From the NCBI RefSeq assembly GCF_002287375.1, contig NZ_NPOA01000001.1, positions 248,001 to 312,000 on the forward strand: a stretch of DNA of 64,000 nucleotides, given 5' to 3'. Source of the stretch: Virgibacillus profundi. Its GTDB lineage: Bacteria > Bacillota > Bacilli > Bacillales > Amphibacillaceae. The translations under genes were made by a program, and so were the position numbers. The notes under the pieces are model-generated. The model was not told where the DNA came from, made no database searches, and saw only the letters and a list, made by a program, of their open reading frames with translations. This document shows positions 41,950-51,208 of the stretch, piece after piece. Each line of letters opens with the position of its first letter. The first letter of the stretch is position 1.

Positions 41950-42771
41950 ATGAAATCTGCAATTACGGTTATTAAAGAGCAAATTGAACACTTTTACTTA
42001 ATTCGGAGACTTTCGTTGTATGAATTAAAAAGTAAAAATAAAAATAATTATTTGGGTATGGCATGGGAGATTATTAATCCAGCAATACAAATCCTTATTT
42101 ACTGGTTTGTGTTTGGGACACTCCGTGAGCGGAACCCAATAATGGTAGACGGAGAAGAAATACAGTTTTTCAGCTGGCTATTGGCTGCATTCTTTTTGTG
42201 GATTTTCTTTTATCAATCCACGATACAAGGATCAAAATCCATTTATTCCAGGCTAAGAATGCTATCAAAAATGAATTTTCCGATGAGTATCATACCTAGT
42301 TATGTGATATTTTCACAGTTCTATGTTCATTTATTTATGCTGGGTATATCGATGATAATTTTGCAATTTATCGGTTATTCCATTTCCATATATTATTTGC
42401 AACTCATCTATTATATCTTTGCAACATTGTGTCTGCTATTTGCTATATCACTTATTACGTCAACACTATCCACAATCATAAGAGATGTGCACATGCTACT
42501 CAATTCAACATTGCGGATGATGCTGTATTTATCAGGTGTATTATGGCCAATAACACTTTTGGCAGGTTTTCCGATCATAATGAATCTGATAAAACTGAAT
42601 CCATTATATTATTTAATTGAAGGATATCGATCAGCTTTATTTGGTACAGAGTGGCATTTTATAACGCACTGGGAGTATACATTGATTTTTTGGGGCATTG
42701 TGATTGTATTATTCCTGTTTGGTTCCATGCTCCATGTTAAATTCCGAAGACATTTTATTGATTACTTGTAA
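41950..42771 (+). CDS. tagG: Teichoic acid ABC transporter permease
   Basis: A 273-aa membrane protein of the ABC-2 type with six hydrophobic segments. The start AITVIKEQIEHFYLIRRLSL and LGMAWEIINPAIQILIYWFV are typical of TagG/TarG. With TagH it flips lipid-linked teichoic acid out of the cell. ATG follows GAAAGG. It ends about 12 bp before the tagH start. Confidence 0.9.
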   Translation: MKSAITVIKEQIEHFYLIRRLSLYELKSKNKNNYLGMAWEIINPAIQILIYWFVFGTLRERNPIMVDGEEIQFFSWLLAAFFLWIFFYQSTIQGSKSIYSRLRMLSKMNFPMSIIPSYVIFSQFYVHLFMLGISMIILQFIGYSISIYYLQLIYYIFATLCLLFAISLITSTLSTIIRDVHMLLNSTLRMMLYLSGVLWPITLLAGFPIIMNLIKLNPLYYLIEGYRSALFGTEWHFITHWEYTLIFWGIVIVLFLFGSMLHVKFRRHFIDYL

Positions 42772-42783
42772 AGGCTTGTGAGA

Positions 42784-44100
42784 ATGATGGAAAAAGCGAT
42801 TATCGCCAGTAATATTTCAAAAAAATATAAGCTGTACAATGGCGGCAAAGAACGTCTATTGGATCTGCTTACACCTAAAAGCTATGGGAAGGATTTTTTC
42901 GCCTTAACCGATGTTAGTTTTGAAGCGGATAAAGGGGATGTCATTGGCTTTGTAGGTATTAATGGCTCTGGAAAGTCAACATTATCCAATATAGTTGCAG
43001 GTATTGTTCCCGAAACCTCAGGGAAAGTCCAAATAAATGGACAAGCTGCCTTGATCGCAGTTGCTTCAGGATTAAAAGGCGATTTAACCGGGCGTGATAA
43101 TATTGAATTAAAACTGTTGATGCTCGGATTTAATAAAGAAGAAATTAAAGAACTGGAGCCTCGTATCATTGAGTTTTCCGAACTTGAAAATTTTATTGAT
43201 CAGCCGGTAAAGTCCTATTCCAGTGGGATGAAATCAAGATTAGGTTTTGCTATCTCGGTCAATGTAGACCCTGATATTTTAATTATTGATGAAGCATTAT
43301 CTGTTGGAGACAAGGCATTTGCCGGAAAAAGCTTTGATAAGATGATGGAATTCAAGGATAAAGGAAAGACCATGATTTTTGTAAGTCATTCCATTGGACA
43401 AATGAAAAAATTCTGTGGAAAAATTTTATGGCTTGAGTTTGGCAGGGTAAAAGAATTCGGATCGGTTGACGAAGTAATACCACACTATGAAGCCTTTTTA
43501 GCGATGTGGGAAAAGCTGTCCAAAAAAGAACGTGAGCAATATAAAAATAATATATTGGCTGGTGGGACTGGCAGCGACTTTTTGAATAAGCCGAATAAAA
43601 AAGAATCAAGCGACAGTAGCGAACAGCAAGAGCAATTAACAAGCCTGCTCGGTCATTTAAAAGCAGGTAAATCTTATATCTATTCATCACCCGTAGACCA
43701 GGAGTCCGGAAAGCCTTCCGAGTCATTTAAACATAATGTCTACTATATAAAAAGACAAATTACGTATCGTGAGGAAACATTTTATTTGCTTAGTGAAAGT
43801 CCCAGCGCAGAGAAGGATGTCATTGGTTGGATGAAATCCACTGACTTATCCATTCACCAAAATGTAGAAATTGATGAAGACCCTAAATCTTTATATCTCA
43901 ACGGAGAAGGATCAGGTTTTTCCCGTCCCTGGGGTGGAAAAAACAACATTGTTTATGGTGACCTGAAGCCATATAAAAACAAGGAGTTTCCTGTGAACAA
44001 AACTGAAAAAGTCGGCAGAAATATCTGGTATAGAGGAAAATTAAATGATAAAGAGATGTGGATTAATAGCAAGTACGTAACACAAAGGGAAAATAAATAG
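42784..44100 (+). CDS. tagH: Teichoic acid ABC transporter ATPase
   Basis: A 438-aa ATPase. Walker A is GINGSGKST, the signature loop YSSGMKSRL and Walker B ILIIDEALSVGD. After about residue 265 a linker leads to a C-terminal extension with AGKSYIYSSPVD, YLLSESPS and, at the end, NIWYRGKLNDKEMWINSKYV, which resembles SH3/GW modules. A similar long tail is known in B. subtilis TagH. ATG at 42784 is 9 nt after AAAGG; a GTG at 42778 is closer to the site and less likely. Confidence 0.9.
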   Translation: MMEKAIIASNISKKYKLYNGGKERLLDLLTPKSYGKDFFALTDVSFEADKGDVIGFVGINGSGKSTLSNIVAGIVPETSGKVQINGQAALIAVASGLKGDLTGRDNIELKLLMLGFNKEEIKELEPRIIEFSELENFIDQPVKSYSSGMKSRLGFAISVNVDPDILIIDEALSVGDKAFAGKSFDKMMEFKDKGKTMIFVSHSIGQMKKFCGKILWLEFGRVKEFGSVDEVIPHYEAFLAMWEKLSKKEREQYKNNILAGGTGSDFLNKPNKKESSDSSEQQEQLTSLLGHLKAGKSYIYSSPVDQESGKPSESFKHNVYYIKRQITYREETFYLLSESPSAEKDVIGWMKSTDLSIHQNVEIDEDPKSLYLNGEGSGFSRPWGGKNNIVYGDLKPYKNKEFPVNKTEKVGRNIWYRGKLNDKEMWINSKYVTQRENK

Positions 44101-44137
44101 CAGAAATAAAAATTTTCAGCTACATTAATCAGGGAAG

Positions 44138-44181
44138 GCTGCAATTCAAAGGATATCGTTCTTGAGTTGCAGCACTTTTTT
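44138..44181 (+). terminator. Terminator after tagH
   Basis: GCTGCAATTCAA pairs with TTGAGTTGCAGC (one G-U pair), then A, C and T7. Confidence 0.85.
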
Positions 44182-44239
44182 TAAGTTATAGGAAAGTATA
44201 AAAATTTTGGCTTTATTAAGTTAACGACAAGGTAAGCCA

Positions 44240-44390
44240 CGTCCAGCTCCAGCGCCCAGCGACTAGTGGACTTCCTTCACCTCCGTACGATAAGTCAACA
44301 TCGGTTCGCTTTTAGCTCACCGTGTTTCCTTTATCTCCTACGGCTCAGTCCAGTCCATACGTCGCTTAACGGGCGCTTGCACTTTTGTTC
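44240..44390. repeat. REP-like element with terminal inverted repeats
   Basis: It starts CCAGCTCCAGCGCCCAGCGAC and ends GTCGCTTAACGGGCGCTTGC. AGCGCCC pairs with GGGCGCT, GCGAC with GTCGC and GGACT with AGTCC, giving a broken stem around a ~90-bp interior. I recall elements with such CCAGCGCC starts and GGCGCTTGC ends between genes of many Bacillaceae; this is memory, not a search. Confidence 0.6.
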
Positions 44391-44472
44391 AATGTGAATC
44401 CTTTTCCTTTTTCAAACGTCTATATATATTACAGGAGAAATAATTTCTTACAAAACTGTAATCAAATAGTAG

Positions 44473-44501
44473 TTTACGGATACACGTATTCATAGTAAAA
44501 T
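44473..44501 (+). promoter_or_regulatory. Promoter of second LCP gene
   Basis: TTTACG (44473-44478), 17 bp, TAAAAT (44496-44501). It matches the promoter of the first LCP gene closely. It leaves a leader of about 155 nt. Confidence 0.5.
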
Positions 44502-44663
44502 GAAGATTGGTTTGTAATAGCATGACGAAAGCACGTGAATTATGTAGCATAGCGTAAAATAATGTCAAACGTAAAACAAACAGTCAATTAACTAAACATG
44601 AACGCATAGTATCGTACGAAGAAAGCTTATGAATTGAACCAATGATACAAAAGGGGAATTACG

Positions 44664-45671
44664 ATGTCTGACAAACAGAAGACAACACAAACACGGATGG
44701 TACGCAGAAAGAAAAAGCGTAAATTAAGGAAGAGAGCTTACTTTTTATTGGTATTTTTCCTGATTGCATTCCTATCTGTAATATCATATGCAACATACCT
44801 ATATATCAAAGCTGACTCTGTATTCTCTGATTCCTATAAAGATGATGGCAGAGAAAAGTCGGAATTAAGAGAACAAGCCGTTGATCCAGCTGAAGATCAT
44901 GTATCCGTCCTAATTATTGGTGTCGATGAAAGTGAAAAGCGTGACAATGAAGGTTCCGCGCGTTCTGACACACTGATGCTAGCTACAATGAATGTTGAAG
45001 ACAAAAGTGTGAATTTAGTAAGTATCCCACGAGACTCGCTCGTTTATATTCCAGAAGTAGGTTATGAAACAAAAATCAACCATGCCCATGCATATGGCGG
45101 TCCGAAAGCTTCGGTTGAAACTGTAGAAAACTTATTGGATATACCTGTCGACTATTATGTGAAAGTCAATTTCGATGCATTTATCGATGTGGTCGATGCA
45201 GTAAATGGGATTACCGTTGATGTACCGTATGAATTAAGTGAACAGGATTCCAGTGATACAAAAGGTGCAATCCACTTGCTTCCAGGCGAACAGGAGCTAA
45301 ATGGCGAAGAAGCCCTTGCACTGGCGAGAACGAGGAAGTTCGATAATGATATTGAACGTGGAAAAAGACAGCAGGATATCATCAAAGCTGTTCTAAAAAA
45401 ATCAATTTCATTAGGCTCTGTTTTAAAATATGACAATATCATTGAAGCTGTCGGTGACAATATGACAACGAATATGACATTTGATGAAATGAAGAGCTTT
45501 ATATCCTATGGAACCAAAGGTAACCTCGAGATTAATACACTTACACTCGAAGGACATGATTACCAGCCTGAAGGAACATATTACTGGCAGCTGGATGAAG
45601 CTTCACTTGCTGAGACGAAGCAAACTTTGAAGGAGCATTTAGAGTATAAAGGTTCAGTGAGAAGTGAATAA
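44664..45671 (+). CDS. LytR-CpsA-Psr family wall polymer ligase (TagTUV type)
   Basis: A 335-aa membrane protein, clearly a paralogue of the gene at 34903. A basic N-terminus (RRKKKRKLRKR) and one membrane helix lead to the external LCP domain: SVLIIGVDESEKRD, RSDTLMLATMN, VSIPRDSLVYIPE and KINHAHAYGG. It attaches teichoic acid or related polymers to peptidoglycan. ATG follows AGGGG by 7 nt. Two such enzymes in one cluster suggest partial redundancy or two polymers. Confidence 0.9.
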   Translation: MSDKQKTTQTRMVRRKKKRKLRKRAYFLLVFFLIAFLSVISYATYLYIKADSVFSDSYKDDGREKSELREQAVDPAEDHVSVLIIGVDESEKRDNEGSARSDTLMLATMNVEDKSVNLVSIPRDSLVYIPEVGYETKINHAHAYGGPKASVETVENLLDIPVDYYVKVNFDAFIDVVDAVNGITVDVPYELSEQDSSDTKGAIHLLPGEQELNGEEALALARTRKFDNDIERGKRQQDIIKAVLKKSISLGSVLKYDNIIEAVGDNMTTNMTFDEMKSFISYGTKGNLEINTLTLEGHDYQPEGTYYWQLDEASLAETKQTLKEHLEYKGSVRSE

Positions 45672-45673
45672 GC

Positions 45674-45710
45674 AAAAGCCCTTTACCATTATGAGGTAAA
45701 GGGCTTTATT
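45674..45710 (+). terminator. Terminator after second LCP gene
   Basis: GCCCTTTACC and GGTAAAGGGC form a perfect 10-bp stem, then TTTATT. Confidence 0.85.
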
Positions 45711-45725
45711 ACGATTATTCAACAA

Positions 45726-45760
45726 CAAAAAGGGAATTTCTTTTAGAAATTCCCTTTTTG
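45726..45760 (-). terminator. Terminator of the Vpr-like protease gene
   Basis: AAAAAGGGAATTTC and GAAATTCCCTTTTT form a near-perfect stem that works in both directions; it faces the protease gene that ends at 45789. Confidence 0.85.
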
Positions 45761-45788
45761 TATAATACTTAACTTCACTGTCAGCAGA

Positions 45789-48700
45789 TTATCTTAGTAA
45801 TTTAGCAAGTTCATCAATTACTTGATCACTCACTGCAACTGTTCCACCGATTACAGTTAAAAAGTCAAGATCCTTTTCAGAAATAAACTCTGAAACATCC
45901 TCAGAAACATTGTTTCCTACAAGTAAGATTCCTGTTTCTGTTTTTGCGGCTAATGCTGCACTGGATAATGCGTCAGCATAATTTGTACCAGTAGCTATAT
46001 AATACTCATTCGTATCAACATTAAAGTAATCAGCCACTGCCACTGCTGTTGCATATCTATCTGAACCTTTTATTCGCAATGCATTTGGTACACTATTAAA
46101 CACTTCATCCGAAATAGCTACCGTTCCACCAATAACTAATGTTTTGGATACATCTAAATCATATAATGCTTGCTTAGTTGCACCTGGAACACTTTCATCA
46201 TCAGTTAATAAAATTGGTAGTCCTTCTGCTGCAGCATATGAAGCAACAGATAATGCATCAGGGAAGTTCATCCCATTAACAAGAACAACTTCGTTACTTG
46301 ATCCGTTTTCTACCACTTCATTTGCAATATCTACTGCTGTTTCATACCGTGTTTTACCAGATATACGCTCAACTGCCAGTCCTTGGTTTTTGAGTTCTGC
46401 TTCTACATTTTCATTTATAGCAGCTGTTCCACCAAGGATGTATACTGTTTCCGCATCTAAGCGATCAATTTCAGCCTTAGTAGCTTCTGATAATTGTTCT
46501 GATTTTGTAAGCAATAGCGGAGAATCATACTTCTTAGCTAAAGGAATGCCGGCTAAAGCATCCGCATAGTTATCCCCACGTGCCAATACAACAACATCAG
46601 ATGTTTCCCATCCTTCTTGACTTATTTCTACGGCAGTTGCATAGCGGTCATCACCTTTTAATCTTGGAATACGATCTTCGTTTGCAGATGAAGCCCGATA
46701 TACATTAACTTCCTTAGTTGTCTTATTTCCTGCCAGATCAGTTAATTCTAAATTAATCACATTGTTTCCTGGTTCAAGTGATACACTAGTGGATACTTCA
46801 TCACTGAAAGGTACCATTTCATATCCAGGCATTTCATTGTAATATACTTCACTGCCATCAACTAGTAATCTTAACTCTTCAGCATTATCTGCTAGTTGTG
46901 CAGTAAGGCTAACTGACGTAATTTCATGGTTTACATACGCTGGTACGTCCACTTCTAATTGAGGAGAAGTTGTATCAACAAAAATAGTACGACTGTTTGA
47001 TTGTGCTGCTACATTTCCATTAATATCAGTTGCTGTAATTCTAATCGGGTTTGCACCATCTTCAAATTCTACTTCTGCTTCAAAGATGTATGTTCCCCCA
47101 CCTATATTTGTCACCACAGCTTCTTGGCCCTCAACTGTAACCTCTACGATCTCTGTATCGTCCGTCACAGTTCCTAAAACATATACTTCGCTTTCAGAAA
47201 CAATACTAAAGGTTTCTGGTGTAAATACACTAATAATCGGTGCTTCCTCATCGCCAACTACATGATTGGCAGTATTCCCTGCATTATCAACTGCTTTTAC
47301 AGTTACTTCACCTTTTTCAGAAAACTCATTACCTAAATCATATTTTGTTACAGCTTCTTCACTTGGTTCTACCAGTCCTAATGGGTCCCCATTTAGTAAG
47401 ACCTCGTAATAAGATAAACCTGAAGTTTCATCTGAACCAGTGATTGTTAATTCTGTTCCGTCTATACCAGCAACTACTACCGGAGCAACTGTATCGACCT
47501 TAACAGGAATTTCAAGTGTTTGAGCTTCTTTGTCCGGATAGTCAATTGTTGTTGCAACTTCAAAGTAATATTGACCGTCAGCAACAACTTCATTTTTCAC
47601 TGTGCCATCCCAACCATTAGCGGGATTTATATAATACATTGCGCCTAAACCACCATCAAAGTAATTTTTTCTAACATTATTCTCTGATTTAATCGTACGT
47701 ACCAGATTCTTGTCTTCATCGAGTACATTGTATTCTACTAATTTCGCATTACGCAAAAATGATAAAAGTGGAATAATCTCATCATTTTCACCATCACCAT
47801 TTGGTGAAATAGCGATATCAGAAGTATTATTTGTATCTGTAAATGGATCGTAGCCTAAGTAGTAATAGCTTCCATCTCCACCATCAGATAATACTCCCGC
47901 CTGCTCATAGAATGAATCATTTCCATCATATGCTAATTCGTCTAGTACTGGTGCTTCGTTCCAGTCACCATTGAAACCAACATATGGAACAGAAAGCTCC
48001 GGCAGTGCTTCATTTGATAGTGTAACGAAACCTTCTACAAAATAACCATTAGGGAAGATTTCTTCTGGTGATGTAAAACCAGATCCATCCTCATTTAGTA
48101 CTTTTGCTTCTGTTAAATCAATTTCAACATCAATTGTTGCTGAACCGTTTGCTGGAACTTCAACAGCTGTTTCTCCATCATTTAGTGTTACAACAGCGTC
48201 AATTAGTTCTTGTGCTTCAAGTTCATCAAGAGCACCAGTTAATTGCGCATTCCCAATTAAACCGTAAAAAGCAAAATCAGTTTGTATGTTTGCATCGACA
48301 TCATATGTTACTGCTTCATCGCTGTAGTTTGTTGCTTCAAGTGTAAAGCTAATTTGATCATTTACTTCTTTTAGAGCTACTTTAGCTTCGCCAGTATTTG
48401 TTTCTGTCACTACTACAGGCGTGCTTATTGCTCCATGTAGTTGCATAATTCCAGCACCCTGACGACGAGGAGAATATGGATTTTCCTGCTCTAACGCTGA
48501 CTGAGCTGCCCCTTTATCTACAACTGGTGCAGAAGTATTCAATAAAATATTCTTAGCCATTTCAACACGGTCTTTACCATTTAAATCAAACGCTTCATCA
48601 ACACGCTGCAGTACTAGTGCAGAACCACCTGATACATGTGGAGCAGCCATTGATGTACCACTCATTGTTCCATATTGATCATCTTGAAGTGTCGATAAAA

Positions 48701-50402
48701 TATTTCCACCTGGAGCTGTAATCTCAGGTTTGAAATCAAGGTTTGGAGTTAAACCCCATGAACTGAAAGCTGACATTGTATCTGCAAGTGGATTCGCAGT
48801 TGTAACATTGTCACCATTGAATGAAAGGGATACTGTTTCACCTGCATCCAACTTTTCTTTTAATAAGTCACCATCTGATTTCAACATAAATAACTGTGGT
48901 ATATCGATAGCCGGATCAGATGCCATGTTTACCCAACCGTCTGAATGGTTATAAACTATAACACCCTCTGCATTTGCCTCCATTGCATTGAACGCAGTAT
49001 CAGTAAATGAATTACCTCTAACTGCAAAAGCAAATTTCCCTGTCAGATCTTTCCCTGCAAAACCTTCCGCATCACCAATACCTACAAATTCAATCTCATA
49101 GGCACCAGCTTCAATATCATTTGGATGAACTTCACTTGCCGACATAAAAGGCGCCAGTCCTTCTTCGTCACCAAAGTTATATGTCACTGCATCCATATCC
49201 ATGAAGCTATTTTCTAAAGATGCAACCTGAAGGGAGTCATATGAAATCCCCGGGGCACCTACAACACCAATATCAGGGTTTGATGCATATGGATTAAAGA
49301 ATCCATTCCCGAAATGTGCAGAGTTACCGGCAGAAATGGACATTAATACACCATTTTCTACTGCTCTCTCAACTGCCTGCTGTTCAGGGTCTTCTTCATT
49401 AACAAATGCTGCCGTAGAACCTAAACTCATGTTTAGCACATCAGCACCCAGAATGATCGCATCATCAATTGCCTTGATATAAATATCACCCCATGTAGAA
49501 GCCATTTCCGGATCATTACCAAATACTTTTAGTGCTAAAAGTTGTGCTTCTGGAGCTACCCCTTTAATCCCGCCATTTTCTTCATCACCATTTGCACCCA
49601 CTGTACCTGCAACGTGCATACCATGATATGAAGCATCTGGTCCAAGATCAAGGATTTCCTGGGTCTCATCCATATAGTTATAGCCATAAGGAACTTTCGC
49701 TGTATGGAATTGCCCTGGAAGGTCATTTTCAAGTATAGCTGCTTCAATTCCTTCCTCTGATAATGAAGCTTCCTCTTCATTTGTTAAAACCATGTCCTGG
49801 TGACTTGGGTCAATACCAGTATCAATGATACCAACGATCATTCCCTCACCATTTAAACCATAATCATCCCATACTCTTTGAGCCTCAACTATTTCTTTAC
49901 TGTATTTCATATCGGGCTCTGCTTCCGGACGTTCATACTCGTTCGTTACCGTTACTTTTGTAACACCGGATAACTTTTCGATATTTTTGATTTCTCCAAA
50001 TTCAACAATTCCACTAAACCCATTGAATACAGTAGTAAAGTTTTCTTTAAAATCCATGTTTACTTTACTGCTGTTAAGTTGTTCTTTCACTTGTTGTTGG
50101 GAATTTAAAACATTTTTTTGTAATTCTGTCTGTTTAGACTCTTCTAATTCACTGAATTTCTTTCCTTGCTTTGTTGCGTATGTAATCGCAGGTTCACCAT
50201 CAACCTCAACAATTACCCTTACCTTATCAGTTGCTTTATATGTTGCTTCTTTCACATCTTCTTTACTAATTTTGTTGTTTTTTGTTACTTCTTTCGTAAT
50301 GTTAGCTGGTCCATCTAGATTAGGAGCAGCAAATACCATCCCGAAATTTGAGAACACTAACAGAAATGCTGCTAGTAAGACAAAAGCTTTTTTAATCCTC
50401 AA
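45789..50402 (-). CDS. Secreted Vpr-like subtilase with three CWB2 wall-binding repeats
   Basis: A 1537-aa exported serine protease. Signal peptide: about 1-27 (KKAFVLLAAFLLVFSNFGMV). An I9 propeptide follows. The S8 domain has Asp about 193 (GIIDTGIDPSHQDM), His about 260 (YHGMHVAGTVGANG) and Ser about 581 (GTSMAAPHVSG), with a PA domain inserted between His and Ser as in Vpr. Ig-like and FlgD-like beta domains come next (AISPNGDGEND). Three CWB2 repeats (about 1247-1537), such as RLKGDDRYATAVEISQEGW, anchor it to wall polymer. The start is a TTG 8 nt after GGGAGG; an in-frame ATG upstream at 50471 follows another AGGAGG too closely. Acidic composition suits a saline habitat. Confidence 0.9.
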   Translation of the reverse strand: MRIKKAFVLLAAFLLVFSNFGMVFAAPNLDGPANITKEVTKNNKISKEDVKEATYKATDKVRVIVEVDGEPAITYATKQGKKFSELEESKQTELQKNVLNSQQQVKEQLNSSKVNMDFKENFTTVFNGFSGIVEFGEIKNIEKLSGVTKVTVTNEYERPEAEPDMKYSKEIVEAQRVWDDYGLNGEGMIVGIIDTGIDPSHQDMVLTNEEEASLSEEGIEAAILENDLPGQFHTAKVPYGYNYMDETQEILDLGPDASYHGMHVAGTVGANGDEENGGIKGVAPEAQLLALKVFGNDPEMASTWGDIYIKAIDDAIILGADVLNMSLGSTAAFVNEEDPEQQAVERAVENGVLMSISAGNSAHFGNGFFNPYASNPDIGVVGAPGISYDSLQVASLENSFMDMDAVTYNFGDEEGLAPFMSASEVHPNDIEAGAYEIEFVGIGDAEGFAGKDLTGKFAFAVRGNSFTDTAFNAMEANAEGVIVYNHSDGWVNMASDPAIDIPQLFMLKSDGDLLKEKLDAGETVSLSFNGDNVTTANPLADTMSAFSSWGLTPNLDFKPEITAPGGNILSTLQDDQYGTMSGTSMAAPHVSGGSALVLQRVDEAFDLNGKDRVEMAKNILLNTSAPVVDKGAAQSALEQENPYSPRRQGAGIMQLHGAISTPVVVTETNTGEAKVALKEVNDQISFTLEATNYSDEAVTYDVDANIQTDFAFYGLIGNAQLTGALDELEAQELIDAVVTLNDGETAVEVPANGSATIDVEIDLTEAKVLNEDGSGFTSPEEIFPNGYFVEGFVTLSNEALPELSVPYVGFNGDWNEAPVLDELAYDGNDSFYEQAGVLSDGGDGSYYYLGYDPFTDTNNTSDIAISPNGDGENDEIIPLLSFLRNAKLVEYNVLDEDKNLVRTIKSENNVRKNYFDGGLGAMYYINPANGWDGTVKNEVVADGQYYFEVATTIDYPDKEAQTLEIPVKVDTVAPVVVAGIDGTELTITGSDETSGLSYYEVLLNGDPLGLVEPSEEAVTKYDLGNEFSEKGEVTVKAVDNAGNTANHVVGDEEAPIISVFTPETFSIVSESEVYVLGTVTDDTEIVEVTVEGQEAVVTNIGGGTYIFEAEVEFEDGANPIRITATDINGNVAAQSNSRTIFVDTTSPQLEVDVPAYVNHEITSVSLTAQLADNAEELRLLVDGSEVYYNEMPGYEMVPFSDEVSTSVSLEPGNNVINLELTDLAGNKTTKEVNVYRASSANEDRIPRLKGDDRYATAVEISQEGWETSDVVVLARGDNYADALAGIPLAKKYDSPLLLTKSEQLSEATKAEIDRLDAETVYILGGTAAINENVEAELKNQGLAVERISGKTRYETAVDIANEVVENGSSNEVVLVNGMNFPDALSVASYAAAEGLPILLTDDESVPGATKQALYDLDVSKTLVIGGTVAISDEVFNSVPNALRIKGSDRYATAVAVADYFNVDTNEYYIATGTNYADALSSAALAAKTETGILLVGNNVSEDVSEFISEKDLDFLTVIGGTVAVSDQVIDELAKLLR

Positions 50403-50558
50403 TCCATATTCCTCCCTTTTTCTATTGATTCCTCTAACTAGTAATCTAGTAGAGGAAAAATGTAAAATCATTCCCTCCTTTTTTTCAATATTTTACAAAA
50501 TTATTACAATTATATTATATTGGTAAAAAAAGTAATAGTCAATCAATTATAGGAATTT

Positions 50559-51077
50559 TTACTCATCTATTTTAAATGAAATAGTTTTTTCTGATTTACT
50601 CATGTCACGAGCTGTTAAGAAGACTCGTAAAGTATATTCGCCAGCATTTAAAGACGAAAGGGAAATATCATAACTTAGCTCTTCACCCGGTGCCAGTTTA
50701 ATATCTTTCAATACTTGCATAAATGCCTTTCCATCAGAATATCGTTTAATTACTCCTTCTTCTTTACTACTTAATTCATATTCATATCTTTGACTTGTAT
50801 TAAATGATAATTCTACTTCGTCTGCCCCTTCATTTTTTACGATATAATTAAATTCCTTACTCGAATTGCCTGAATTAACTTCTTCTAAAGAAAACGTTAG
50901 ATCTTTCTCCTCCACATTATCATCCTCCTCTTTCGGCTCTTCATTTACTTCTTCACTTTCTTCATTTGTCTCATTATTTCGTTCCTGATCATTTTCACTC
51001 TCTTGATTTGACAAAAAAAGGAGAGTTCCTAAACCTGCAATTAATAAGATTACAATGATTAGTCCGAGCTTTTTCAT
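50559..51077 (-). CDS. BsuPI-domain proteinase inhibitor-like protein, membrane-anchored
   Basis: A 172-aa protein with an N-terminal hydrophobic segment (LGLIIVILLIAGLGTLLFL), a highly acidic linker (about 25-60, mostly Glu, Asn and Asp) and a C-terminal beta-sandwich. The latter has FNTSQRYEYEL, KRYSDGKAFMQVL, LAPGEELSYDISL and AGEYTLRVFLTA, which match the BsuPI family (B. subtilis intracellular proteinase inhibitor). No lipobox Cys is present, so it is probably an uncleaved anchor with the domain outside. ATG follows GAGGTG by 6 nt. It sits between two subtilase genes, so control of those proteases is a natural guess. Confidence 0.7.
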   Translation of the reverse strand: MKKLGLIIVILLIAGLGTLLFLSNQESENDQERNNETNEESEEVNEEPKEEDDNVEEKDLTFSLEEVNSGNSSKEFNYIVKNEGADEVELSFNTSQRYEYELSSKEEGVIKRYSDGKAFMQVLKDIKLAPGEELSYDISLSSLNAGEYTLRVFLTARDMSKSEKTISFKIDE

Positions 51078-51158
51078 GATCTTCACCTCATTAAACATTT
51101 TTTATATCTTCAAATTATTCCCCTTTCTTATAAATACTATAAATTAAAAAAATTGATA

Positions 51159-51194
51159 ATACAAAGAACTCAACTTTGCTAAAAGCTGAGTTCT
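51159..51194 (-). terminator. Terminator after second subtilase gene
   Basis: AGAACTCA and TGAGTTCT form an 8-bp stem, then TTGTATT on the minus strand. Confidence 0.7.
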
Positions 51195-51208
51195 ACAGTC
51201 TTAATTTA

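Larger units (their letters stand above)
44101..44663. other. Intergenic region between tagH and second LCP gene
   Basis: Holds the tagH terminator, a GAAAGTATA word shared with the dispersed repeats (44187-44205), the repeat-like element at 44240-44390 and the LCP promoter at 44473-44501. No gene is seen. Confidence 0.6.
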
